A stretch of 64,000 bases of DNA. It comes from Thermohalobaculum sp038534135 (GTDB lineage Bacteria > Pseudomonadota > Alphaproteobacteria > Rhodobacterales > Rhodobacteraceae). The DNA lies in the NCBI GenBank assembly GCA_038534135.1, contig JBCAXJ010000003.1, forward strand, positions 73,995-137,994. Reading direction: 5' to 3'. Below the pieces are notes generated by a model that did not search any database, had not been told where the DNA came from, and was given only the letters and a program-made list of their open reading frames with translations. Made by a program: the position numbers and the translations under genes. Positions 41,815 through 50,042 of this stretch are shown here, in pieces. Every line of letters starts with the position of its first letter. The first letter of the stretch is position 1.

Positions 41815-43053
41815 ATGAAGCAACTTTTGTCGTCCATTGCAGTCGGTGCATTGCTGACAGCGCCTGTTCTTGCGGCCAGCAACATCGAAAAACTAGGCGC
41901 CTTCAAGACCACCGGCACTAGCGAGCACATCGTTATTGAACAGGACACGGCGGAAGCGGATGCGATCCGCGAAACGCTGAGCCGGATCAACCTGCCGGAC
42001 GGCTTCAAGATTGACCTCTACGCGATCGTGCCCGATGCGCGCCACATGGCGATGGCACCGCAGGGCACCGTGCTGTTCGTCGGCACCAAGAAGACCAAGG
42101 TCTGGGCCGTGATGGACCGCAACCGCGACCGCGTCGCCGACGAGGTCAAGGACTTCGCGCCCTCAATCGCGATGGACGTGCCGAACGGCGTCGCCTTCAC
42201 CAAGGACGGCTTCCTCTACATCGCCGAGCGCAACCGCGTCGTGATGTACCCCGCCGCCGAATTCTTCCAGGAAAGCCCGGATGTCGTCGCGATCCCGGTC
42301 GTCGCACAAGGCGAACTGATCCCGATCGAGGAAGAGAGCTACAACCACACCGCCCGCGTCATCAAGGTCGGCCCGGACGATAAGCTCTATGTCTCGCTCG
42401 GCCAGCCGTTCAACGTGGCGCCCGCCGAGAAGATGGATCTCTACAAAGAAACCGGGATCGGCGGCATCGTGCGGATGAACCGTGACGGCTCGGGCCGCGA
42501 GGTCTACACTTATGGCGTGCGCAACTCGGTCGGGCACGACTTCCATCCAGTGACGGGCGAGCTTTGGTTCACCGACAACCAGGTCGACGGCATGGGCGAT
42601 GACACCCCGCCGGGCGAGCTGAACCGGCAGACCGCGGCTGGCCAGCACTTCGGCCACCCATGGTATGGTGGCGGAAGCGTGCGGACCAATGAATACGCGG
42701 GCGAGGAAGCCCCCGCCGACATCGTTCATCCCGCTGTCGAGATGGACGCCCATGCAGCCGATCTGGGCATGAGCTTCTACACGGGCCGCATGTTCCCGGA
42801 GAAGTACAAGAATGCCATCTTCTCGGCCCAGCATGGCTCGTGGAACCGGACCGAGCCTGTCGGTGCACGCGTGATGGTCACCTTCGTCGATGACGAGGGC
42901 AATGCGACGACCGAGGTCTTCGCCGACGGCTGGCTGAATGAGTTCGGTGAGTATGACGGGCGCCCGGTCGATGTCATCCAGATGAAAGACGGCTCGCTGC
43001 TGGTCTCGGACGACTACGCGAACGCGATCTACCGGATCAGCTACGAAAACTGA
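41815..43053 (+). CDS. Exported glucose/sorbosone dehydrogenase-type (PQQ-like) beta-propeller enzyme
   Basis: This 412-residue protein has a signal peptide (LLSSIAVGALLTAPVLAA) and the beta-propeller of sorbosone dehydrogenases: GFKIDLYAIVPDARHMAMAP, GVAFTKDGFLYIAERNRV, YGVRNSVGHDFHPVTGELWF and FSAQHGSWNR. Relatives oxidise sugars or aldehydes in the periplasm, some with PQQ. A c-type cytochrome follows 78 bases later and is the natural electron acceptor. AGGGAGAAG precedes ATG 41815. Confidence 0.88.
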   Translation: MKQLLSSIAVGALLTAPVLAASNIEKLGAFKTTGTSEHIVIEQDTAEADAIRETLSRINLPDGFKIDLYAIVPDARHMAMAPQGTVLFVGTKKTKVWAVMDRNRDRVADEVKDFAPSIAMDVPNGVAFTKDGFLYIAERNRVVMYPAAEFFQESPDVVAIPVVAQGELIPIEEESYNHTARVIKVGPDDKLYVSLGQPFNVAPAEKMDLYKETGIGGIVRMNRDGSGREVYTYGVRNSVGHDFHPVTGELWFTDNQVDGMGDDTPPGELNRQTAAGQHFGHPWYGGGSVRTNEYAGEEAPADIVHPAVEMDAHAADLGMSFYTGRMFPEKYKNAIFSAQHGSWNRTEPVGARVMVTFVDDEGNATTEVFADGWLNEFGEYDGRPVDVIQMKDGSLLVSDDYANAIYRISYEN

Positions 43054-43131
43054 TCCCGACGACGATACTTGGCCCGGGCAGGCGACTGTCCGGGCTTTCT
43101 CTATATCGACGCGTTGTATGAAAGGACCGCC

Positions 43132-43455
43132 ATGCGCGCTGCCCTGATCTCCGGTCTTGCTCTGATGTTGGCCATGCCGGGTCCGACCTTCGCAAGTGAT
43201 CTTGAAGACGGTCGTAAACTTGCCCGGAAATGCTCGGCCTGCCACGGCAAGAACGGCATGGCGCGCGATGCCGAGGCACCGAACCTGGCGGGCCAGCAGG
43301 TGCTCTATCTGGAGAAGGCGATCAAGGATTTCCGCGATGGTCACCGCGAGGACCGCCGAATGACGCTGGTCGTCAAGAACCTCAGCGACGACGACGTCAA
43401 GGCGCTGGCGAAATGGTATTCCAGCTTCAAGGTGACGGTCGAACCACCGGGCTGA
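43132..43455 (+). CDS. Small periplasmic c-type cytochrome
   Basis: This 107-residue protein has a signal peptide and one haem motif, CSACH, in ARKCSACHGKNGMARD. The likely axial Met is in RRMTLVVKNL. It is a class I cytochrome, suited to take electrons from the sorbosone-dehydrogenase-type enzyme encoded upstream. ATG 43132 is chosen because the signal peptide begins there; longer in-frame reading is not credible. Confidence 0.9.
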   Translation: MRAALISGLALMLAMPGPTFASDLEDGRKLARKCSACHGKNGMARDAEAPNLAGQQVLYLEKAIKDFRDGHREDRRMTLVVKNLSDDDVKALAKWYSSFKVTVEPPG

Positions 43456-43578
43456 GTTCGCATAAGGATCGCCACGGCTGGGCAGGGTCTGCTGCCCAGT
43501 GGGCGCTGATGTAACATAGCGTTGCCACGGATCGCGGTCGCAGTCGGAAGCGCATCGGTGGACCGCTGTTCCCGCGCC

Positions 43579-43642
43579 GTCCCGGGCGAAGACCCGGGAC
43601 CGCTTGGAAACCGCCCGGGCGGTCCCGGCTCAAGGCCGGGAC
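43579..43642. repeat. Dispersed palindrome plus a variant
   Basis: GTCCCGGG-N6-CCCGGGAC at 43579-43600 is the same as the copies at 7110. A related hairpin, GTCCCGGC-N5-GCCGGGAC, follows at 43622-43642. Both lie between convergent genes. Confidence 0.8.
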
Positions 43643-43691
43643 ACATCGATACGAACCTAATCTTCCGTTCTGACCGGCAGATTTGGCGCCA

Positions 43692-45392
43692 CTACCCCGA
43701 CCCAACAGCAACCTCGATCAACGCAAGGCCCCGGTTGGCTTCGACATGCGCCAGCGCGTCGGTCAGTGCGGTCTCGAAGGTGTCCGCTGTCGCAACATGA
43801 CGTGCCCAGGCGCGGCTGGCTGCTGCCACCTGCGCAAAGTCCGGGCTCGGCGCCAGCGAGGTCAACGGGATCGTGTTGGCCTTCGACGCGTGCCCGTCCG
43901 GGTAGATGTCGAGCACGGATTTCCGCACCGCACCCCATTCGCGGTTGTTGAGCACGATCACGATGATCGAGATCCCCATCGCCTCGGCGATCTGGTGGCA
44001 AGCGACCGGGTTCGCGAAGATATGCGAGCCATCGCCGGTCGCCGCAATCACGGTCCTCTCGGGCCGCGCCATCTTGTAGCCCATCGCCGCCGGGAACCCC
44101 CAGCCGAGGCCGCCGGACAATGGCCCATCGAACCAGCTTTCCGGTCCGTCCAATTCCATGAACGGCAACATGCAGCCAAGTTCGTTGAAGATCGCTGCAT
44201 CGCGGTCCCTCACCGCTTCTGCCAGCGCATGACTGACCCACGGCTTTCCGAGCCGAGGTGCATCACGTCCAGCTGCTGCCTGCGCCCGGCGCCGTGATAA
44301 ATCCTTCGTGTTGCGGTGGGCAATAACCCGATGCCGTTCGACACAGGTTGCCGCGTGTGCCGCGTACCGTGGCGCCATCGCGTCGGACAAGGCCAGCAGG
44401 CTTGGTCCGATCTCCCCGGGAAGACTCAAGTCCGCACGGAAATTCCGAATGGGAAACCGCGCCTGCAAGGGGTCCTCACCCATCTGGATTACGGTGCAAT
44501 CAGGTTCGGGATTGGCGACATCCGGGCTCCATGGCGCCAGGGCGCCGATCACCAGAATAGCATCTGCCTCGGCCAGCAGCGGCACCGGATCAGCGTCTGC
44601 CGCCATTGGATGGGAGGTCGACGTGGCAAGCTGTGTGGCCCAATACTGGCAGACCGGGATGCCCCATCGATCCGCCAGATCGGACAGAGCGGCGTATCCT
44701 TCGGCACTACCTGCACCACGCTGCGCGAAGACCACGGGATGCTTGGCCTCGGCGAGAATCCTTGCGGCGCGCGCCATGTTGTCTGGGCGGGGTGAGGCAA
44801 CGAACGGCTGCATTTGCGGGCGCCGATCCGTCAGATCCTCGGGCACGGTTTCGCATAGAACCTCGCGCGGCAGGCTCAGATAGACCGGCCCGGGCGGCGT
44901 CGAGTTCGCAATCCCGTGGGCGCGGTCGAGCACGTCGCAGATCTGTTCGGGAAAGCGCAGTTCGTAATCCCACTTGCAGGATTCGCGCACCATCGCGGCC
45001 TGATCACGCATTTCCTGGCCCCAGCCGATCGGCACGCTCCGCGCACCCAAACGTCCGGCCTCCAGGACCGGAGTGCGTCCTGACATCAGCAATACCGGCA
45101 CGTGCTCGGTCGCCGCGTTGATCGCACCCAACACGCAATTCGCCAGACCGACATTGGTGTGCGCGATCACGGCCTGCGCGCGCCCGGAACCCAGATAGTA
45201 TCCATGCGCCATCGCCATCGCGGCACCTTCATGCGGGATCACGATTGCCTCGGGCAGGTCAATCCCGCGCGCCTCTGCTTCGGCCAGGCCTTCGATGATC
45301 GGTGGGAAGTCGGTGCCCGAGTTGGCGAAGATGCAATCGACCCCCAACTGCTTCAGACGGGTCAGCAGTGCCGCTCCAGCCGTCATTGCCAT
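43692..45392 (-). CDS. Thiamine-diphosphate enzyme (acetolactate synthase/benzoylformate decarboxylase-like)
   Basis: The 566-residue enzyme has the three ThDP-family domains. The catalytic Glu lies in IPHEGAAMAMAHGYY, the middle domain follows, and the cofactor motif is GDGSHIFANPVACHQ...VLNN (GDG to NN). Family members decarboxylate or condense 2-oxo acids. No small regulatory subunit is next to it, so it is unlikely to be the biosynthetic acetolactate synthase. ATG 45392 follows GGGGAG. Longer in-frame sequence upstream is not conserved-looking. Confidence 0.88.
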   Translation of the reverse strand: MAMTAGAALLTRLKQLGVDCIFANSGTDFPPIIEGLAEAEARGIDLPEAIVIPHEGAAMAMAHGYYLGSGRAQAVIAHTNVGLANCVLGAINAATEHVPVLLMSGRTPVLEAGRLGARSVPIGWGQEMRDQAAMVRESCKWDYELRFPEQICDVLDRAHGIANSTPPGPVYLSLPREVLCETVPEDLTDRRPQMQPFVASPRPDNMARAARILAEAKHPVVFAQRGAGSAEGYAALSDLADRWGIPVCQYWATQLATSTSHPMAADADPVPLLAEADAILVIGALAPWSPDVANPEPDCTVIQMGEDPLQARFPIRNFRADLSLPGEIGPSLLALSDAMAPRYAAHAATCVERHRVIAHRNTKDLSRRRAQAAAGRDAPRLGKPWVSHALAEAVRDRDAAIFNELGCMLPFMELDGPESWFDGPLSGGLGWGFPAAMGYKMARPERTVIAATGDGSHIFANPVACHQIAEAMGISIIVIVLNNREWGAVRKSVLDIYPDGHASKANTIPLTSLAPSPDFAQVAAASRAWARHVATADTFETALTDALAHVEANRGLALIEVAVGSG

Positions 45393-45715
45393 GTCATGAT
45401 CTCCCCGGAGACGTTCACTCAGCCTATCGGAGCCGGTGCAGGCGCCGTCAAGTGATGGATGTCGATCCGGCTGCCACATTCGACGGGCGTTTGAACGGGA
45501 AAGCGCAGGTGATTCATCGAAAACGCAGCGCACCAACAGATGAAAGAAGTCCTAGCCGTTGCGCAATATGTACCCTGCACCGTCGAGTCTTTGGAGGTAC
45601 CGTTGCGGTATCCGTGCCCGACGAAAGGAATACCTTTGCACTACGATTGCACGACCAATGCGTCCAAGGCCGGAAGTCAGCGCAAGACCGCGTCAGGCAG
45701 CGTGCGTTCCCGGTC
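45393..45715. other. Gene-free stretch
   Basis: About 320 bases between the ThDP enzyme start and the stop of the VOC gene. No gene, repeat or RNA is recognised. It probably carries the ThDP-enzyme promoter on the minus strand. Confidence 0.4.
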
Positions 45716-46204
45716 TCAGCCCGGCACCTCGGTGATGTCTTCGCCATCGACCCGGACGTAATCATCTGCCGCCGCGATCTTGCCGCTTGCCGCGAAGACA
45801 CCCTTGCCGGGGACGTGGTTGACCTCGAGCCGGATGCCGTCCGGGTCTTCGAACAGCACATAGTAATAGCCTGGCGCCCAGGCCCCGTCGCATGGGCCAC
45901 GGACGATCGTGCCTCCGATCTCGGTCACGAGTTCTGCTGTCTTTTCAACGTCTTCGCGATTGCGGGCGCGCAGGCAGAGATGGTGCAGACCGACCCGGTA
46001 CTGCTCGAATTTTGTATCCTTGAACTCGGGATCGCAGCGGCGCACGCCGATCGCGGTGCGTGCACCAACATGATAGAGAAAATCCGGACCGTCGTTCACG
46101 CACTGCATGCCGAACGCTGGCAGCAGCTTCGAATAGAACGCATGGGCCTTGTCGAACTGCGTCACCGTCAGCATCACATGCGCCATGCCGTTGATCTCAA
46201 TCAT
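45716..46204 (-). CDS. VOC-superfamily (glyoxalase/dioxygenase-like) protein
   Basis: The 162-residue protein has two beta-alpha-beta-beta-beta modules: GMAHVMLTVTQFDKAHAFYS and VGLHHLCLRARNREDVEKTA, ending YYYVLFEDPDGIRLEVNHVP. The histidines and Glu at the ends of these modules suit a metal site. Function within the superfamily is unknown. It is 15 bases after the SH3-protein stop, so the two may be co-transcribed. Confidence 0.82.
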   Translation of the reverse strand: MIEINGMAHVMLTVTQFDKAHAFYSKLLPAFGMQCVNDGPDFLYHVGARTAIGVRRCDPEFKDTKFEQYRVGLHHLCLRARNREDVEKTAELVTEIGGTIVRGPCDGAWAPGYYYVLFEDPDGIRLEVNHVPGKGVFAASGKIAAADDYVRVDGEDITEVPG

Positions 46205-46219
46205 CGCCGCGCGCCCTTG

Positions 46220-46735
46220 CTAGTCCTTTGATATTTCGTAATTTTCGACGCCCCAGATGTCGGTTTTGGCAACCCAGCCGCGATAGCCGTCCTTCTCGAG
46301 CTCGCACCAGGCAGCTTCGCAGTTGCGCAAGCGGGCGACGACGCCGCGTTCAACCTCGGCCGTGGCGGCGGCTGTCACGTGCGGCTCGTCGCGCAGGAAA
46401 ACCGTATCGCCGGTGATCAGGACGGTGCGCCGCCCCGTCAGCATAGCGTGGAAGACCCAGCCCCCGGCATCGTCAACGTCCACGACACGCCGCCAATCGC
46501 CATATTCGTCCACCACACGGACCGGCCAGCCTGCCCGGCGAAAGACCCAATCCTTGCGGTAGTCCAGCCCAGGCCCGCGCCGCACATTGATCTTTGACGA
46601 TCTCAACGACACGTAACGCGGGATCGGCAGGTTCGTTACCGTACCAATTTCCTGAGCGATTGCAGGCGTTTGTGCCTGTGGAAACAGAAGCAGACCCATC
46701 AGGGCCACCCCGATCAGCCGGGTTAGAACCATCAT
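46220..46735 (-). CDS. Secreted bacterial SH3-domain protein
   Basis: This 171-residue protein has a signal peptide (LIGVALMGLLLFPQAQTPAIA) and a duplicated SH3-like fold: KINVRRGPGLDYRKDWVFRR with WRRVVDVDDAGGWVFHAML, then VFLRDEPHVTAAATAEVERG with WCELEKDGYRGWVAKTDIWG. The type is common as a small periplasmic/cell-wall-associated protein of alphaproteobacteria. Start ATG 46735 or 46732. Confidence 0.85.
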   Translation of the reverse strand: MMVLTRLIGVALMGLLLFPQAQTPAIAQEIGTVTNLPIPRYVSLRSSKINVRRGPGLDYRKDWVFRRAGWPVRVVDEYGDWRRVVDVDDAGGWVFHAMLTGRRTVLITGDTVFLRDEPHVTAAATAEVERGVVARLRNCEAAWCELEKDGYRGWVAKTDIWGVENYEISKD

Positions 46736-46854
46736 TGCCTCACTGCTCGCACCGCTTTGCGCGGTCTTTTCCTCGCCGGGGTCGAGACTTTTCCCTTCAC
46801 CCCGGGCACAGCGGAAACTATCACGGCGGAAACAATACGGGAAGGAATTCGAGC

Positions 46855-47841
46855 ATGAGCCGAGAGCGCCCCAAGGTCGTCGTCACGCGCCGCCTGCCCG
46901 AGCCGGTCGAGACGCGGATGCGCGAGCTGTTCGACGTGACGCTGAATGACAGCGACACACCGATGGAGACGTCGGATCTGCGCGCCGCGCTGCAGACTGC
47001 CGATGTGCTGGTGCCGACGCTGAACGACCAGATCGACCAGAAGCTGCTCGCGGGTGCCGGACCCGACCTGAAGCTGATCGCGAATTACGGCGCAGGGGTT
47101 GATCACATCGATGTCGAAACCGCCCGGTCGCGCGGCATTCTGGTGTCCAATACGCCCGGCGTGCTGACCGAGGACACCGCCGATATGACCATGGCGCTGA
47201 TCCTGTCGGTGCCGCGCCGCCTGCGGGAGGGGATCGAACTGATGTCCTCGGGCGAGTGGCATGGCTGGTCGCCGATGGCGATCCAGGGCCACCGCATCTG
47301 GGGCAAGCGCCTGGGCATTCTGGGCATGGGCCGGATCGGTCAGGCGGTCGCACGGCGGGCTAAGGCGTTCGGCCTGCAGATCCACTATCACAACCGCCGC
47401 CGCCTGCATCCGGACATCGAGGACGAGTTCGAGGCAACCTATTGGGAAAGCCTCGACCAGATGCTGGCCCGGGTCGACATTGTCAGCGTGAACTGCCCGC
47501 ATACACCCGCAACTTTTCATCTGCTGTCGGCGCGCAGATTGAAGCTGTTGAAGCCGACATCCTACATCGTGAACACGGCGCGCGGCGAGGTCATCGACGA
47601 GAACGCGCTGATCCGGATGCTGGAAGCAGGCGAGATCGCGGGTGCCGGACTGGATGTCTTCGAGCACGAGCCGGGCGTGAACCCGCGCCTCAAGAAGCTC
47701 TCGAACGTCGTGCTGCTGCCGCACATGGCCTCGGCCACCGAAGAAGGCCGGCTCGAAATGGGTGAGAAGGTCATCATCAACATCAAGACCTTTGCCGATG
47801 GGCACCGCCCGCCAGATCAAGTCGTCCCATCGATGCTCTGA
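46855..47841 (+). CDS. D-2-hydroxyacid dehydrogenase, glycerate/hydroxypyruvate type
   Basis: This 328-residue NAD(P)-dependent enzyme has the nucleotide motif GILGMGRIGQAVARRAKAFG and the catalytic set: Arg and Glu in VNTARGEVIDENAL and the His-containing ...LLPHMASATEEGRL. The pattern suits D-glycerate (hydroxypyruvate) or glyoxylate reductases. Start ATG 46855 follows GGGAAGGAA. The GNAT gene overlaps its stop by one base (TGATG). Confidence 0.88.
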   Translation: MSRERPKVVVTRRLPEPVETRMRELFDVTLNDSDTPMETSDLRAALQTADVLVPTLNDQIDQKLLAGAGPDLKLIANYGAGVDHIDVETARSRGILVSNTPGVLTEDTADMTMALILSVPRRLREGIELMSSGEWHGWSPMAIQGHRIWGKRLGILGMGRIGQAVARRAKAFGLQIHYHNRRRLHPDIEDEFEATYWESLDQMLARVDIVSVNCPHTPATFHLLSARRLKLLKPTSYIVNTARGEVIDENALIRMLEAGEIAGAGLDVFEHEPGVNPRLKKLSNVVLLPHMASATEEGRLEMGEKVIINIKTFADGHRPPDQVVPSML

Positions 47842-48371
47842 TGCAGATCCGCGAGGGCACGTCCGTCGATCTGGAGGCTATAGCCCGTATCCACGCGGAC
47901 AGTTGGCGTGACAGCTATCGCGGGATCATGGAGGACGCCTTTCTGGACTGGCAGGTCCTCGAGGATCGTATGGATGCTTGGGCTGGCCGGTTTCGCGCTC
48001 CGCCGCCTGATTTCCAGGTGCTGGTGGCCGAGCGCGACGCAACGGTGATCGGTTTCATCTGCGTCTTCGCGGATGAAAAGCCGGGATGGCTGCTGCTTGA
48101 TAACCTGCATGTCAGCGAAGCTGCGCGGCGGCGTGGGGCGGGGCAGAAACTGATGCGGGCGATGTCCAAACGCCTCGCCGAGAAAGGCCGTCAGAAGGTC
48201 CGGTTGCTGGTGCTCGAAGGCAACGAGGGCGCATGCCGCTTCTACGAACGTCTTGGCAGCACAAAGCGCCCGATCGAGCATAAGGGCTTTCGGGGCCTTG
48301 GGCCGTTCGCATCGATCCCCTATGAATGGGAGGCGTTCGGCGAGCTTGGTCAAGCCACGTCCGCGGCATGA
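47841..48371 (+). CDS. GNAT-family N-acetyltransferase
   Basis: This 176-residue acetyltransferase has the acetyl-CoA motif in LLLDNLHVSEAARRRGAGQKLM and the C-terminal VRLLVLEGNEGACRFYERLGS. Substrate unknown. It is translationally coupled to the dehydrogenase upstream, and its stop overlaps the PHA-synthase start (ATGA), so the three form one operon. Confidence 0.88.
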   Translation: MQIREGTSVDLEAIARIHADSWRDSYRGIMEDAFLDWQVLEDRMDAWAGRFRAPPPDFQVLVAERDATVIGFICVFADEKPGWLLLDNLHVSEAARRRGAGQKLMRAMSKRLAEKGRQKVRLLVLEGNEGACRFYERLGSTKRPIEHKGFRGLGPFASIPYEWEAFGELGQATSAA

Positions 48372-49897
48372 CCGCGTTCGACCCGACACTCGAAGCGATC
48401 GCGCGGTGGCAGCAGGCGCAGGAGGCCTTCTGGAACGCTGCCGCGACATCTGAAGCGTTCAGCGATCCATCGGCGTTTCTGCCGCCCGAATGGCCGGCCG
48501 CAGACGATCTGATCGAACGGTTCCTCGCGGGCTTTCTGCCAAAAGACGGCGCGGCTGAGCAGGATTGGCAGCGCCTGCTGTCGGCTGGCACGTCGTACCA
48601 AAAAACCGTCGCTGCCACCTGGGCCGAAATACGCTTGGAGTTCGAGGCTGCCCGGATCGCACTTCAGGGCGCGCCCGGAGCGCACGCGGACTGGCGTCTC
48701 TTCCGCGATCGCTGGTTTGCAATCGCCGAGGCGGCTTTCATCCGGTTGCAACGCAAGCCCGAGTTTCTGTCGGCTCAGCGGGACGTCCTGTTCGCGCTGG
48801 CGACCTGGCTTCGCGGTCAACCCGAGCAGGTCCGGGCGACGATCCGCGCCGCACGCTTGACGCAGAGGACCGGGCAGAACGCTTTGCTGGGCGTCACCAC
48901 GGTCGGCGTTGCCGAAACCCCGCGCGAGGTCGTCTGGAGCAAAGGCAAGACAAGACTGTCGCGTTATCGGCCCCTGCGCCAGATGGCGAAACCTGTCGGG
49001 ACGGTTGTGATCTGCTATGGTTTGATCGGGCGGCAGACGATGACCGATCTGGTGCCAGAGCGGTCGCTTGTCCGCAATCTGCTGGCGCACGGCGTTGATG
49101 TTTTCGTGATCGACTGGGGCTTCGCAGGGTCGGAAGATCGGGACAATGGCCTTGATCACTATGTCACGGATCATCTTTCGGGATGTCTCGACGCGGCGCG
49201 CGCGACAGCATGCGTCGATAATCTGACCCTGTTCGGAATTTGTCAGGGCGGCACGTTCGCGGCCTGCCATGCGGCCCGAAACCTGGGCGATCTGAACGGT
49301 CTGATTTGCGCCGGAACGCCGATCGACATGCATGCTGATGCTCAGGACGGCGATCCAGCGCACGGGCTTCTGAATCTCTGGGTCAGATCGTTGTCCGACG
49401 ACGACATAGAAGCTTTGATCGCGATGGAGAACGGGCTGTCGGGCGATTTCCTGGGCACGGTCTTCAACCAGCTCAACCCGATCCGCACCCTGTCGCGCTA
49501 CATCATCGATATGCCGGACAGAGCCACAGATCTCACGGATCTGCGGCTTTTCATGGCGATGGAGACCTGGCTGGCGGATCGGCCCGATCTTCCCGAGGCC
49601 TTGGCCCGCACATGGCTTCTGGATGTGTACAAGGGCAATGCGCTTGTCGAGGGCCGGTTGTCCCTGAATGGCCAACCTGTCGATCTGTCGAACATCGGCG
49701 TGCCGGTGCTCAACATCACGGCAAGCGGTGATCACATAATTCCACCGCCGTGCAGCAGGGCGTTCGGGCGGTTTCTTCCGGCGGACCGGTATCGCGAACT
49801 CTCCGTCCCGGCCGGGCATATCGGGATGTTCGTTGGACGCAAATCGCAGACGCTGTTGGCGCCCGAGATCGTGCGTTGGCTGCACACGATCGGTTGA
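48368..49897 (+). CDS. Single-chain PHA synthase, PhaE-like region fused to class III PhaC-like domain
   Basis: The 509-residue protein polymerises hydroxyacyl-CoA to polyhydroxyalkanoate. From about residue 170 it follows class III PhaC (GVAETPREVVWSKGKTRLSR, VICYGLIGRQTMTDL, FVIDWGFAGSEDRDNGLDHY). The nucleophile is Cys292 in GICQGG, with Asp in SGDHIIPP and His in PAGHIGMFVG. The first 165 residues are helical and Trp-rich and resemble the separate PhaE subunit. Class III enzymes are normally two proteins (PhaC about 355 residues plus PhaE), so this looks like a natural fusion. No phasin, depolymerase or phaA/phaB is adjacent. ATG 48368 overlaps the GNAT stop. Confidence 0.82.
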   Translation: MTAFDPTLEAIARWQQAQEAFWNAAATSEAFSDPSAFLPPEWPAADDLIERFLAGFLPKDGAAEQDWQRLLSAGTSYQKTVAATWAEIRLEFEAARIALQGAPGAHADWRLFRDRWFAIAEAAFIRLQRKPEFLSAQRDVLFALATWLRGQPEQVRATIRAARLTQRTGQNALLGVTTVGVAETPREVVWSKGKTRLSRYRPLRQMAKPVGTVVICYGLIGRQTMTDLVPERSLVRNLLAHGVDVFVIDWGFAGSEDRDNGLDHYVTDHLSGCLDAARATACVDNLTLFGICQGGTFAACHAARNLGDLNGLICAGTPIDMHADAQDGDPAHGLLNLWVRSLSDDDIEALIAMENGLSGDFLGTVFNQLNPIRTLSRYIIDMPDRATDLTDLRLFMAMETWLADRPDLPEALARTWLLDVYKGNALVEGRLSLNGQPVDLSNIGVPVLNITASGDHIIPPPCSRAFGRFLPADRYRELSVPAGHIGMFVGRKSQTLLAPEIVRWLHTIG

Positions 49898-50042
49898 GGA
49901 TCGAATTCTCCGCGTTGTGCGCGCTTCCAACGCGTGGGAGAATCACGCCCTATCCGATTGCATTGGTGGTCTGACCGTCTATCTTGGTCGGAGGTCCGAG
50001 TGCTCGGGCATGGTGATGATCGCAGGACGATTGGAATTGCGG

